Assembly (NCBI RefSeq): GCF_025717045.1
Contig: NZ_JAOVZN010000005.1
Coordinates: 372,001 to 436,000 of the forward strand
From: Flavobacterium sp. SH_e
Lineage (GTDB): Bacteria; Bacteroidota; Bacteroidia; Flavobacteriales; Flavobacteriaceae
Length of the DNA stretch: 64,000 nt
Reading direction: 5' to 3'
The translations under genes and the position numbers were made by a program. Positions 1 to 8,027 of this stretch are shown in pieces (within the stretch, counting starts at the first letter, position 1; each line of letters begins with the position of its first letter). The notes under the pieces are model-generated. The model had not been told where the DNA came from, ran no database searches, and saw only the letters and a program-made list of their open reading frames with translations.

Positions 1-179
1 GTGCAATATAGAAGCCTCTTCAATTACAAAAGATGATCAAAATCAGTTTCAGAAAAAATTACGCAATTCTTTTTCAAACTTGGAATTTAAATCCAAGCTA
101 ACACATCAAACAAAATTGTTTGGAATTTGAAATTTCAAAATTTCAGAATTGGAATTTATAAAGAAATAGAATTTAACCT
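1..179. other. Intergenic AT-rich segment with GGAATTT repeats
   Basis: No credible gene is seen. The stretch carries several copies of the string GGAATTT (about 81-157) and a perfect short hairpin at 107-122 (CAAACAA, AA, TTGTTTG). The same GGAATTT-rich sequence recurs at about 47706-47743 and 54556-54652, so it is a dispersed intergenic repeat and not a decayed gene. Confidence 0.5.
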
Positions 180-581
180 CTAAACTATGTAGAGAGGAGG
201 ATGAAAAGTAAGATTAGAAGCCCCGATTGGTTTCTTTTCAAATAAAATGGAAGAATTATCTTTTGATTCGATAACTGGAATTACACTAAAATTAATTTCA
301 GCAGCATTTTGAACATAAACAAGCTCTAATTTATCTTTTAAGCTGTCTTGCATTTTTCGTTCGTTATCAGAATATTTTTTGATGCTTTTTTGAAGTTCGC
401 ATCGACCATTACAACTATTGAAAGCTTGTTTACGCTGAACGCAAATAGTTTTAGCAATTTCTTTCTGGTTGATTTTGAATGAAGCATAAACAAACAGACT
501 GCCAAAAGAAGGCGACAGAATTAAAATAGAAAGCGCTATTATGATTAACCTTTTCAAGTGTTTGTTTAAATATTTGCCCAC
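180..581 (-). CDS. Small membrane-anchored/exported protein with three-Cys motif
   Basis: A 133-residue protein with a basic start and one hydrophobic segment (about residues 12-33), so it is probably exported or inner-membrane anchored. Residues 47, 57 and 61 are cysteines in a CxxxxxxxxxCxxxC arrangement followed by a Leu-Gln-Lys stretch (CNGRCELQK). Similar small proteins with this pattern are common in Flavobacteria and often sit near metal or copper functions. That link is recalled family knowledge and is not shown by the neighbours here. It reads away from the divergent hydrolase at 1032. Function is unknown. Confidence 0.7.
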   Translation of the reverse strand: MGKYLNKHLKRLIIIALSILILSPSFGSLFVYASFKINQKEIAKTICVQRKQAFNSCNGRCELQKSIKKYSDNERKMQDSLKDKLELVYVQNAAEINFSVIPVIESKDNSSILFEKKPIGASNLTFHPPLYIV

Positions 582-683
582 AAAAGTACATACAATTTTG
601 TATTTATTTTAACGAAACAAGATTTTTTATTTAATAAAAGATAAAAACATCTTATTTGTAAAAAACGAATCGATCATAAAATA

Positions 684-695
684 ACGATATATCGT
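684..695. promoter_or_regulatory. 12-bp palindromic operator, copy 1
   Basis: Perfect palindrome ACGATATATCGT. Identical copies lie at 2253-2264 and 16808-16819, all in promoter regions of metabolic genes of this neighbourhood. It lies about 70 bp upstream of a sigma-54-like promoter, which would suit an enhancer-binding-protein site. The regulator is inferred, not shown. Confidence 0.55.
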
Positions 696-764
696 AGATT
701 TAAAAAACTTCAAAAATTGGCAATTCCTTTAAAACAAAGGCCTTAAAGATAAAGGCACGTTAAT

Positions 765-779
765 TGGCTAATGTTTGGC
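765..779 (+). promoter_or_regulatory. Candidate sigma-54 promoter
   Basis: TGGCTA, five bases, then TGGC gives the invariant GG and GC of -24/-12 promoters with the required 10-base spacing. The -12 element is TGGC where the consensus has TTGC, as in the second candidate at 2321. Three sigma-54 activator genes lie nearby. This is a pattern match only. Confidence 0.4.
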
Positions 780-871
780 ATCACATATTAATTTAAAATG
801 CGAAACATGAAAACATTCCAAATATTTCCACTTGCACGTTCACCAGTAATCAAAATCCGCAAAAAAATCAC

Positions 872-919
872 TTCTTAATCTAGATTAATCGATGCAGATT
901 TCATTCCGAAATATATTTG
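872..919 (+). promoter_or_regulatory. Activated promoter: 24-bp motif plus -7 box
   Basis: Positions 872-895 contain the palindromic core TTAATCTAGATTAA followed by TCGATGC. After exactly 16 bp comes TATATTTG (912-919), a Bacteroidota TAnnTTTG -7 box. The dioxygenase promoter at 16930-16977 has the same 24-mer with one mismatch and the same 16-bp gap. A centre near -42 is typical of class II activation. Confidence 0.6.
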
Positions 920-1031
920 CATCATAATCAAACAAAATAAAACACATAACAAGATATAAGTTTAAATTTTAAACTTAAAATCCAATTTAAATTAAAAATA
1001 CAAAACAAATTAATATTAAAAATCAAAAACC

Positions 1032-1847
1032 ATGAGCACATTTACAGTAAAAGACGGAACACAGATTTATTACAAAGACTGGGGAACAGGACAACCAATC
1101 GTTTTCCACCACGGATGGCCTTTATCAAGCGATGATTGGGACGCACAAATGATGTATTTCCTTCAAAAAGGATACAGAGTAATTGCACACGATCGCCGCG
1201 GACATGGTCGTTCTGGTCAAGCTTCTGAAGGAAATAACATGGAAACTTACGCATCTGACATCGCTGAATTGACAGAGTTTTTAGACTTAAAAGATGCAAT
1301 CCACGTTGGTCATTCAACTGGAGGCGGTGAAGTAATTCGCTACGCTGCTAAATACGGAAAAGGACGTATTGCAAAAGCAGTAATCATTAGCGCTGTAACT
1401 CCTATTATGATTCAAAACGAATCTAATCCAGAAGGTGTTCCATTATCTGTTTTTGACGAAATTAGAAAAGGAACTGGATTCAACAGAGCACAATATTTTT
1501 ACGACTTCCCTATTCCATTTTACGGATGGAACCGCGAAGGGCAAACAATTCAAGAAGGTATTAAACAAAACTGGTGGCGTCAAGGAATGATGGGTTCTGT
1601 TTTATCTCACTACGAAGGAATTAAAGCTTTCTCTGAATCAGATTTTACAGAAGATTTGAAAAGTTTAGATATTCCTGTTTTGGTTTTACACGGAGAAGAT
1701 GACCAAATCGTTCCTTTTGCGCAAGCTCCTAGAGCTGCAAAATTGTTGAAAAACGGGAAATTGATTTCTTATCCTGGATTCTCTCACGGAATGCCAACTA
1801 TCAATGCTGAAACTATCAACAACGATATTTTAGATTTCATCAAATAA
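1032..1847 (+). CDS. Alpha/beta hydrolase, non-heme chloroperoxidase type
   Basis: A 271-residue cytoplasmic hydrolase with no signal peptide, the usual length for the cofactor-free haloperoxidase/esterase group. The fold markers are HHGWP (oxyanion region, residues 26-30), the nucleophile elbow GHSTGG with Ser95, an acidic residue at 223/224 in HGEDDQIVP and His252 in FSHG, so the Ser-Asp-His triad is complete. Such enzymes act as esterases or perhydrolases in vitro and the natural substrate is rarely known. It is monocistronic, with a terminator at 1858. Its promoter shares a 24-bp motif with that of the ring-cleaving dioxygenase at 17016, which suggests co-regulation in stress or aromatic/quinone detoxification (inference). 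Confidence 0.9.
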   Translation: MSTFTVKDGTQIYYKDWGTGQPIVFHHGWPLSSDDWDAQMMYFLQKGYRVIAHDRRGHGRSGQASEGNNMETYASDIAELTEFLDLKDAIHVGHSTGGGEVIRYAAKYGKGRIAKAVIISAVTPIMIQNESNPEGVPLSVFDEIRKGTGFNRAQYFYDFPIPFYGWNREGQTIQEGIKQNWWRQGMMGSVLSHYEGIKAFSESDFTEDLKSLDIPVLVLHGEDDQIVPFAQAPRAAKLLKNGKLISYPGFSHGMPTINAETINNDILDFIK

Positions 1848-1857
1848 ATCAATAATC

Positions 1858-1890
1858 ACTGCCTGTAAAGGTTCAATTTGCAGGCAGTTT
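1858..1890 (+). terminator. Intrinsic terminator after the hydrolase
   Basis: ACTGCCTG (1858-1865) pairs perfectly with CAGGCAGT (1881-1888) across a 15-nt loop and is followed by a short T-rich tract. It lies 11 bp after the stop at 1847. Confidence 0.6.
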
Positions 1891-1904
1891 AATCTTCTCA
1901 AATT

Positions 1905-2222
1905 ATGAGTTTTTTTCAGCAACCCTCGTTTGATACTGTTACAGAAGCTTTGCAATGGCTGAGCACACAAGGTTATACAGAAAATTTTAATCTAGACACC
2001 AATTGTATTCGCTATAATAACAACACGCAAAGTATGTCGCCAGAAGAATTCAAGATTGAATATTTATTCCGATTTGAAGGCGATACCGATCCCGGAGACG
2101 AAGATATTGTTTATGGAATCAAATCTGAAATCTACAATTTAAAAGGTGTTTTAACCAGCGCCTTTGGAATTTATGCCGACTCTGTTTCTGCCGAAATGAT
2201 TAAAAAACTTTCAACACATTAA
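1905..2222 (+). CDS. Small conserved hypothetical protein
   Basis: A 105-residue soluble acidic protein with no signal peptide or membrane segment. It resembles a small Bacteroidota family (YDTV-EAL-x-LxxxGYT-x-(N/D)F-x-L at the N-terminus, residues 9-30) that databases often label phosphoribosylpyrophosphate synthetase. That name is misleading: the protein is a third of the length of PRPP synthetase and shows no PRPP-binding motif. The central GDTDPGDEDIVYGI stretch (around residues 58-71) is the most conserved-looking part. It sits between two hydrolase genes but downstream of a terminator. No function is assigned. Confidence 0.75.
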   Translation: MSFFQQPSFDTVTEALQWLSTQGYTENFNLDTNCIRYNNNTQSMSPEEFKIEYLFRFEGDTDPGDEDIVYGIKSEIYNLKGVLTSAFGIYADSVSAEMIKKLSTH

Positions 2223-2250
2223 CATAAAAAGACATATCAGTTTAATAAAA

Positions 2251-2266
2251 TTACGATATATCGTAA
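2251..2266. promoter_or_regulatory. 12-bp palindromic operator, copy 2 (extended to 16 bp)
   Basis: TTACGATATATCGTAA is a perfect 16-bp palindrome containing the same ACGATATATCGT core as at 684 and 16808. It lies 54 bp upstream of the candidate sigma-54 promoter at 2321 and about 105 bp upstream of the isochorismatase start. Confidence 0.6.
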
Positions 2267-2320
2267 AAACATTTTTTGTATTAAAAACACAAACCCTTAC
2301 CCAACAACAAATTAAGAATT

Positions 2321-2335
2321 TGGCACTTCGTTGGC
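2321..2335 (+). promoter_or_regulatory. Candidate sigma-54 promoter of the isochorismatase-porin operon
   Basis: TGGCAC, five bases, then TGGC. The -24 half is the consensus TGGCAC and the GG-to-GC spacing is correct. Predicted transcription start is near 2347, leaving about 20 nt of leader before the ATG at 2369. This is the better of the two sigma-54 candidates in the window. Confidence 0.5.
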
Positions 2336-2368
2336 TTAACTAATTATAAATCTAAAAAAATAAATATC

Positions 2369-3001
2369 ATGAAACCATCAGTTAACTTATTATCACCAGA
2401 CAATCACGCTTTAGTTTTAATCGATTTTGAAGGTCAAATGGCCTTTGCAACGCACAATATTCCAGTAAGCGAATTACGTACGAATGTGGCAATTGTTGCT
2501 GGAGCATCGAAAATTTTCAATGTAGAAACAGTTGTAACTACAGTTGCAGAAGAAAGTTTCTCAGGTCCTGTTTTTCCTGAATTAGAAGAATTTTATCCAA
2601 TTGCAACTTCTGGATATATTGACAGAACTACAATGAATACTTGGGAAGACGAAAACGCTTATAAAGCTATCGTAGCAAAAAACAAAAAGAAAATTGTTCT
2701 TGCTGGACTTTGGACAGGTGTTTGCATTGTAGGACCTGCTTTATCTGCAATTGATGAAGGTTACGAAGTTTATATTATTACAGATGCATGTGGTGATGTA
2801 ACCGCAGAAGCTCACGAACGCGCAGTACAAAGAATGGTTCAAGCTGGAGCAATTCCTGTAACTTCTATTCAATACTTATTAGAGCTTCAAAGAGATTGGG
2901 CTCGTGAAGAAACTTACGGTCCAGTTACAACATTAATGAAAAAATATGGCGGTTCTTATGGAATTGGAATTCACTATGCACACAACATGTTGAAACACTA
3001 A
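2369..3001 (+). CDS. Isochorismatase-family cysteine hydrolase (YcaC-like)
   Basis: A 210-residue soluble hydrolase. The catalytic Asp19 lies in LVLIDFEGQ and the nucleophile Cys119 in LAGLWTGVCIVGPAL, followed by the usual GYEVYIITDACGD strand-loop. The residue normally written as catalytic Lys is replaced by an Arg-containing segment (IDRTTMNTWED, from residue 84), as I recall from YcaC-like members. Substrate is unknown, since the family hydrolyses amides, ureides or vinyl ethers. It is first in a putative operon with a porin (41 bp downstream), an M17-like protein, an amidohydrolase and DoxX, and is preceded by a palindromic operator and a sigma-54-like promoter. Confidence 0.88.
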   Translation: MKPSVNLLSPDNHALVLIDFEGQMAFATHNIPVSELRTNVAIVAGASKIFNVETVVTTVAEESFSGPVFPELEEFYPIATSGYIDRTTMNTWEDENAYKAIVAKNKKKIVLAGLWTGVCIVGPALSAIDEGYEVYIITDACGDVTAEAHERAVQRMVQAGAIPVTSIQYLLELQRDWAREETYGPVTTLMKKYGGSYGIGIHYAHNMLKH

Positions 3002-3042
3002 TCTGACTAATTCAATTTATTATAAATCTCTTACGCTTCATT

Positions 3043-4440
3043 ATGTTGGAATCATCAAAATCCATATCGACAAATAAATTCCTCTGGATCATTATTTTAT
3101 CTTTTCTTTTAATGGGAAAAACCGCTTCTGCTCAAAGTTTCAAGCTTTTGCGTTACGATGAAAATTATGAATTCTTAAAAGATTCAAGCAGAAACTTTTA
3201 TGAAAGATTAAAATTCATTCCGTTAAACCAGCAGAAAGATATTTATATGTCACTTGGAGGCGAAGCAAGATATGAATATGTTGATTTCAACAATGAAGAT
3301 TGGGGAAGATTAAATATTGGCCACAATAATTTTTTGCTGCAACGATACGATCTTCATGCCGATATTAATTTAGGAAAAACCTTTAGAATATTTGCTCAAT
3401 TAAGAAGTGCCTTAGAAGACGGTCGTGTAAACGGAGCACGAGGCATTGACGAAGATCAGTTAAATGTTCAGAATTTATTTTTGGATGTGAATGTCTGGCA
3501 GCAAAAAGACAAAAAAATAACCGTTCGCGCCGGAAGACAAGAATTAGATTATGGTTCTGGAAGATTGATTTCTGTTAGAGAAGGTCCAAATGCTAGACTT
3601 TATTTTACAGGAGCAAAATTAATGTACACCTCTTCAAGAGTGTCGGTTGATGCTTTTGCTATGATGGCAGATACCATTTATACAGGAGTTTTCGATAATA
3701 AAATGTCTAAACAGCTAAATCTCTGGGGAGCTTATTCTAAAATAATTTTTCCGAAAGCAGGAAATCTCGATGTTTATTATCTCGGAATAAGAAGAGATTT
3801 ATCGCTTTTTGAAGAAGGAATTGCGCCGGAAAGAAGACATACTGTTGGAACAAGATTATGGAAATATGGCGGCGGATTTATTTATAATTTGGAAGCAGCA
3901 TATCAATTTGGAACTTTTGGATCTGGAGATATAAATGCTTGGACAGGATCTATTGATATTGGATATATGTTTGAAAACACAAAATTCAAACCCACGATAA
4001 ATCTTCGAAATGATTATATCTCAGGAGATAAAAATCAAGGAAATGGAAATCTTCAGACATTTAATCCGCTTTATCCAAAAGGAGGTTATTTTGGTTTCAG
4101 TCCGCAAGTTGGACCGGTAAACCTTATCGATATTCATCCTTACGCGACGATGGATTTACTTTCGAATTTAAAGATGCAGGTCGATGTGGTTTTAAACTGG
4201 AGATATTCAACTCAAGACGGAGTTTACAGGCCAAGCGGAATGCTTAACCTTCGCGGAAGCGATTCTGACGAAAGATACATTGGAACTGCTTATTTGGCCA
4301 ATTTCACCTACAATTTAAACAAATATATTTCGGTAGTCAGCGGTATTCAATATTTCAAGACAGGCGCTTTTATCAATGACATAATTCCAAACTCAAAAGA
4401 CGGAGTTTTCTTTAACGCCCGATTGGGATTCAAATTTTAA
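3043..4440 (+). CDS. Alginate-export-family outer-membrane porin
   Basis: A 465-residue beta-barrel candidate. The N-terminus has a hydrophobic signal peptide ending ASA-Q (cleavage near residue 30), and the rest alternates aromatic and polar residues and ends in a C-terminal Phe (RLGFKF), as in outer-membrane barrels. Signatures shared with the paralog at 29631 include LRYDENYE (residues about 36-43), RAGRQELDYGSGRL and NTFNPL/LQTFNPLYPKG. The alginate-export label is a family name, and in Flavobacteria these probably take up small organic acids or sugars. It follows the isochorismatase by 41 bp and is separated from 4688 by palindromic repeat copy A. Confidence 0.85.
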   Translation: MLESSKSISTNKFLWIIILSFLLMGKTASAQSFKLLRYDENYEFLKDSSRNFYERLKFIPLNQQKDIYMSLGGEARYEYVDFNNEDWGRLNIGHNNFLLQRYDLHADINLGKTFRIFAQLRSALEDGRVNGARGIDEDQLNVQNLFLDVNVWQQKDKKITVRAGRQELDYGSGRLISVREGPNARLYFTGAKLMYTSSRVSVDAFAMMADTIYTGVFDNKMSKQLNLWGAYSKIIFPKAGNLDVYYLGIRRDLSLFEEGIAPERRHTVGTRLWKYGGGFIYNLEAAYQFGTFGSGDINAWTGSIDIGYMFENTKFKPTINLRNDYISGDKNQGNGNLQTFNPLYPKGGYFGFSPQVGPVNLIDIHPYATMDLLSNLKMQVDVVLNWRYSTQDGVYRPSGMLNLRGSDSDERYIGTAYLANFTYNLNKYISVVSGIQYFKTGAFINDIIPNSKDGVFFNARLGFKF

Positions 4441-4461
4441 TTTTTTAATCAAATAAATAAT

Positions 4462-4660
4462 TTAAACATATAGAAACATAGTTTTTTGGAACGTATAAAA
4501 GGCGCTTCACTTAGATAAATGCACATAGCTGTGTCAACTTTGTCAAAGTTTAAAACTTTGACAAAGTTCTCGCAAAGAACCACACAAAGGACTATGTGTT
4601 AGAAACTAGTTTCTTTCTCCTTTTTAAAAGTAAAGAAAATCTATGTTTCTATGTGTTTAA
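4462..4660. repeat. Palindromic intercistronic repeat family 1, copy A
   Basis: The termini TTAAACATATAGAAACATAG (4462-4481) and its inverse complement at 4641-4660 differ at one base. Inside are AAAAGGCG, TTCACTT, a nested perfect hairpin (AACTTTGTCAAAGTTT 4536-4551 with 4553-4568), CTATGTGTTA and the palindrome GAAACTAGTTTC (4602-4613). Copies B, C and D are at 7760, 26417 and 31021, and C and D are internally inverted relative to A and B. Confidence 0.85.
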
Positions 4661-4687
4661 ATATTTCTCACCACTAAACCTTAAACA

Positions 4688-5404
4688 ATGAAAACAAACA
4701 CATCCACATACAGATTTAGATATTCGTATCTAATTCTCTTAATCATAACCTTTAATGCATTTGCTCAAACCGCTTCAATCGGTTCTACGACAACTTGGGG
4801 GAAAGTAGACGGAATTGCAGTTAACGGATTGGTTCAAGGGCCATCTGCAGCAGAAGCAGATTTACAAGTTGCCTGCGTATTTGAATATACAGAAGGTGAT
4901 ATTTTTAACCCTCCTGCCCTTCCAGCAAATTTAAACGGAATGGTACATTTAGATGATGCTTTAAAAGGCATTATTACAGAGTTACGCAAAAGCGGAAAAT
5001 TTACTGGTCATGCTCTTGAAACTTTATTGATTACGCCTCCAAAAGGCACTTTAGCATCCAAACAATTATTATTAATAGGATTGGGCGACCGTAACAAATT
5101 TACTCCAGATTTAATGATCAGCGTGGGAAGTACTGCGATGCGCGAGGCTTTACGTTTAGGCGTTTCTAACTACTCTTTTGCAAGTGATATTAAAGATGCA
5201 GGAATCGATTCTCCAACAGCTTTGGTTGCTACAAATGTAGTTTTAGGTTCGTTTGAAGCTTATAGAACGCAATCTTATTTAAAAGAAAAAAAATTAGCTG
5301 AATATAAGCCTTTAACGAAAGTTATTTTGCTTGCCGGACCAGCTTTTTATACAGTTGCTGGCGAAGGAATTAAAGATGCAATTGCAAAGTTGAACTCTAA
5401 ATAA
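4688..5404 (+). CDS. Exported M17 leucyl-aminopeptidase N-domain-like protein
   Basis: A 238-residue protein with a signal peptide (cleavage near NAFA-Q, residue 26). The mature part resembles the N-terminal macro-like domain of M17 peptidases: EADLQVACVFEYTEGD, a fold-conserved LLLIGLGDRNKFT segment and AMREALRLGV. The catalytic C-terminal domain that carries the two metal sites is absent, so no peptidase activity is expected. The ORF ends cleanly at 5404, 7 bp before the amidohydrolase, so it does not look like a truncation. A periplasmic binding or scaffold role in the amidohydrolase operon is a guess. Confidence 0.75.
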   Translation: MKTNTSTYRFRYSYLILLIITFNAFAQTASIGSTTTWGKVDGIAVNGLVQGPSAAEADLQVACVFEYTEGDIFNPPALPANLNGMVHLDDALKGIITELRKSGKFTGHALETLLITPPKGTLASKQLLLIGLGDRNKFTPDLMISVGSTAMREALRLGVSNYSFASDIKDAGIDSPTALVATNVVLGSFEAYRTQSYLKEKKLAEYKPLTKVILLAGPAFYTVAGEGIKDAIAKLNSK

Positions 5405-5411
5405 TCGAATC

Positions 5412-7298
5412 ATGAAAGCAGATTTAATTTTATTCAACGGGAAAATTCATAGCTTCAATGCTGAAACACCAAACGTTACCGCTGTTGCTATTAAAGACGG
5501 AAAATTTATTGCCGTTGGAAATGACAGCGACATCATGACTTTTGCTTCTGAAGAAACCAAAATAATTGATCTTCAAAATAAAAGAGTTGTGCCAGGAATT
5601 AACGATTCGCATATTCATCTTATTCGTGGCGGTTTAAATTACAACTTAGAATTAAGATGGGATGGTGTTCCTTCTTTGGCAGATGCGCTTCGAATGTTGA
5701 AAGAACAAGTAGATCGTACGCCAAATCCGCAATGGGTTCGTGTAGTTGGCGGCTGGTCTGAATTTCAATTTGCTGAACGCAGAATGCCCACTTTAGAAGA
5801 AATCAACGCAATTGCGCCAGATACTCCTGTTTTTATTTTGCATTTGTACGACAGAGCGATTATGAACAGAGCGGCTTTGAGAGCAGTTGGTTATAACAAA
5901 AATACGCCTGCACCCCCGGGCGGACAAATAGAACGTGATTCAAACGGAGAACCAACCGGACTTATTATTGCGACTCCAAATGCGATGATTTTGTATTCGA
6001 CTTTGGCTAAAGGTCCGACGCTTTCTTACGAACATCAAATCAATTCTACGCGTCATTTTATGAAAGAATTGAACCGTTTTGGAATTACAAGCGTGATTGA
6101 TGCGGGTGGCGGATTTCAGAATTTTCCAGACGATTATAAAGTGGTAAATGAATTGAACGAAAAGAAACAATTGACAGTAAGAATTGCTTATAATCTTTTC
6201 ACTCAAAAACCAAAACACGAATTTGAAGATTTCTCAGATTGGATTGATACCGTAAAATTATATCAAGGAAACGATATGTACCGCCATAACGGAGCTGGCG
6301 AAATGCTGGTTTTTTCTGCTGCCGATTTTGAAGATTTTCTTCAGCCAAGACCAGATCTTCCTGAAAATATGGAAGCGGAACTAGAAAAAGTAGTTCGTCT
6401 TTTGGTCGAAAATCGTTGGCCTTTCAGACTTCATGCGACTTACAACGAAAGCATTACAAGATTTTTGAATGTTTTCGAAAAAATAAATCAAGATGTTCCT
6501 TTCAATGGACTTCCGTGGATTTTTGATCACGCTGAAACTATTGACGAAAGAAACATCGAACGTGTAAAAGCTTTAGGTGGCGGAATTGCTGTACAAAGCA
6601 GAATGGCATATCAAGGCGAATATTTTACAGATCGTTATGGAGCAAAAGCTGCTGAAAACACTCCGCCAATCAAAAAAATGATTGAAATGGAAGTTCCTGT
6701 TGGTGCAGGTTCAGACGCTACACGTGTGAGCAGTTACAATCCTTGGGTTTCTATGTATTGGATGACAGTTGGAAAAACAGTTGGAGGTTTACAACTGTAC
6801 ACAGAAACGAGATTGAACAGACAAACTGCTTTAGAATTGTACACTAGAGGAAGTGCTTGGTTTTCGCAAGAACAAACTAAAAAAGGAGATATTAAAGTGG
6901 GAATGTTTGCCGATTTAGTGGTTTTAGATCGCGATTATTTTACAATTGATGATGAAGACATCAAAAAAATCGAAGCCGATTTAACCATTGTTGACGGAAA
7001 AATTGTATATGCTAATGGAGATTTTTCTTCCTTCTCTCCACCTCATATTCCTATTTTGCCAGATTGGTCGCCAACAAATATTTACAACGGTTATCCAGTA
7101 AGAAGTGGTTTGCAAAGTGCGATTGAAAAAAATGCAAAAGCAGACGCAAAACCAAAACTAACAGCACAAATTCATAGCTGTAGCGGAAGTTGTGACGTTC
7201 ACGCGCATAATCACGACGTTGCCCGAATGAGCAATGTTCCTGTCAATAATTATAATGCTTTCTGGGGTGCTTTGGGCTGCTCTTGTTTTGCTTTTTAA
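5412..7298 (+). CDS. YtcJ-like amidohydrolase with Cys/His-rich C-terminal tail
   Basis: A 628-residue metal-dependent hydrolase of the amidohydrolase-3 type. The beta-sandwich start DLILFNGKIHSF is followed by the metal motif SHIH (His67, His69), an HAT segment, DHAE and GSDATR near residue 440, then the second half of the sandwich. No signal peptide is present. It is about 40 residues longer than the exported paralog at 26595 because of a C-terminal tail (residues 579-628) carrying CSGSC, HAHNH and a terminal CSC. The tail looks like a metal- or thiol-binding appendage. Substrate is unknown; relatives act on formamides or cyclic amides. It is translationally close to 4688 (7 bp) and to DoxX (10 bp). 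Confidence 0.87.
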   Translation: MKADLILFNGKIHSFNAETPNVTAVAIKDGKFIAVGNDSDIMTFASEETKIIDLQNKRVVPGINDSHIHLIRGGLNYNLELRWDGVPSLADALRMLKEQVDRTPNPQWVRVVGGWSEFQFAERRMPTLEEINAIAPDTPVFILHLYDRAIMNRAALRAVGYNKNTPAPPGGQIERDSNGEPTGLIIATPNAMILYSTLAKGPTLSYEHQINSTRHFMKELNRFGITSVIDAGGGFQNFPDDYKVVNELNEKKQLTVRIAYNLFTQKPKHEFEDFSDWIDTVKLYQGNDMYRHNGAGEMLVFSAADFEDFLQPRPDLPENMEAELEKVVRLLVENRWPFRLHATYNESITRFLNVFEKINQDVPFNGLPWIFDHAETIDERNIERVKALGGGIAVQSRMAYQGEYFTDRYGAKAAENTPPIKKMIEMEVPVGAGSDATRVSSYNPWVSMYWMTVGKTVGGLQLYTETRLNRQTALELYTRGSAWFSQEQTKKGDIKVGMFADLVVLDRDYFTIDDEDIKKIEADLTIVDGKIVYANGDFSSFSPPHIPILPDWSPTNIYNGYPVRSGLQSAIEKNAKADAKPKLTAQIHSCSGSCDVHAHNHDVARMSNVPVNNYNAFWGALGCSCFAF

Positions 7299-7308
7299 AC
7301 TTAAAGAG

Positions 7309-7743
7309 ATGATTGAAATTATAAAACAAATTTTGAGCTCCGATTTAGGAAGTTCTTTTAATAATGCAGCTATTCTCGTTTTTAGAATTTTGCTTGCTAT
7401 TGAACTTTTCAGAGTGCACGGAATGAAAAAATTCAGAGTTGAAAACGGACAAAAAGAACACGTTCCAAACCCATTGCATTTGCCTGAAAAATTAAACGGA
7501 TTAATGGCGACTTTTTCGGATACGATAATTCCGTTTTTCATCATTTTCGGACTCGGAACACGTCTTGCCGTTCTTCCAACAATTGGCGTAACTGCAATTG
7601 GCTACTTTGTGGTTCATAAAAATGATTCACTCGAAGTGCGCGACGTTCCTTATATGTACACTTTATCTCTATTATTACTTCTTGCATTAGGTGCAGGAAC
7701 GTATTCACTTGATTATTATTTATTAACGCTTATAAACAATTAA
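7309..7743 (+). CDS. DoxX-family membrane protein
   Basis: A 144-residue integral membrane protein with four predicted hydrophobic segments. I chose the ATG at 7309 because the longer reading frame from 7234 overlaps the end of the amidohydrolase and adds an unrelated hydrophobic stretch. The shorter start leaves a 10-bp spacer containing AAAGAG. The family markers are the Gly/Phe-rich first loop (HGMKKF) and LGTRLAVLPTIGVTAIGYFVV. DoxX proteins are associated with quinone/thiosulfate oxidation or redox stress, and the role here is unproven. Last gene of the 2369-7743 operon. A second DoxX gene is at 43770. Confidence 0.82.
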   Translation: MIEIIKQILSSDLGSSFNNAAILVFRILLAIELFRVHGMKKFRVENGQKEHVPNPLHLPEKLNGLMATFSDTIIPFFIIFGLGTRLAVLPTIGVTAIGYFVVHKNDSLEVRDVPYMYTLSLLLLLALGAGTYSLDYYLLTLINN

Positions 7744-7759
7744 TTTAAACACAAATAAT

Positions 7760-7944
7760 TTTAACACATAAAAACATAGCCTTTTGGAGAGAGTAAAAGG
7801 TGTTTCACTTGCAAAAATTCACATAGAAAATGTAATAGCACTATTTGCATTCTCACAAGACGTTCATAGATCTATGTGTGAAAAACTAGTTTTTTTCCTC
7901 TCCTTTTCAAAACAAAGAGAAAAACTATGTTTCTATGTGTTTAG
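7760..7944. repeat. Palindromic repeat family 1, copy B
   Basis: The termini are AACACATAAAAACATAG (7763-7779) and CTATGTTTCTATGTGTTTA (7925-7943). Internal matches to copy A include AAAAGGTGTTTCACTT and a degenerate GAAAAACTAGTTTTTTTC. A 64-codon ORF (7784-7978) lies almost wholly inside the element and is not a gene. Confidence 0.8.
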
Positions 7945-7960
7945 TGATTTAGATTCCTCC

Positions 7961-8009
7961 ATAACTCATAACTCATAACTCATAACTCATAACTCATAAC
8001 TCATAACTT
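7961..8009. repeat. Heptanucleotide tandem repeat upstream of dps
   Basis: Six perfect copies of ATAACTC followed by a seventh, ATAACTT. The array ends 18 bp before the dps start codon, so changes in copy number by slippage would alter leader length or promoter spacing. Seven-base units change frame, but no ORF runs through them. Confidence 0.95.
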
Positions 8010-8027
8010 AACAAAACCTAATTTAAA

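Larger units (their letters stand above)
582..1031. other. 450-bp regulatory region upstream of the hydrolase at 1032
   Basis: No ORF is supported. The stretch holds four separate signals listed individually: the palindrome ACGATATATCGT (684-695), a sigma-54-like promoter (765-779), a 24-bp motif shared with the dioxygenase promoter (872-895) and a TAnnTTTG -7 box (912-919). The transcribed leader from the last is about 105 nt. Confidence 0.6.

Noticed and set aside
1042..1317. 91-codon minus-strand ORF inside the hydrolase gene
   Set aside because: Complete overlap with a well-supported coding region; frame shadow.
7784..7978. 64-codon plus-strand ORF
   Set aside because: It lies almost entirely within palindromic repeat copy B and the start of the ATAACTC array; the protein has no coherent pattern.
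7961..8009. CRISPR-like repeat array
   Set aside because: Seven-base units without spacers; it is a simple tandem repeat.
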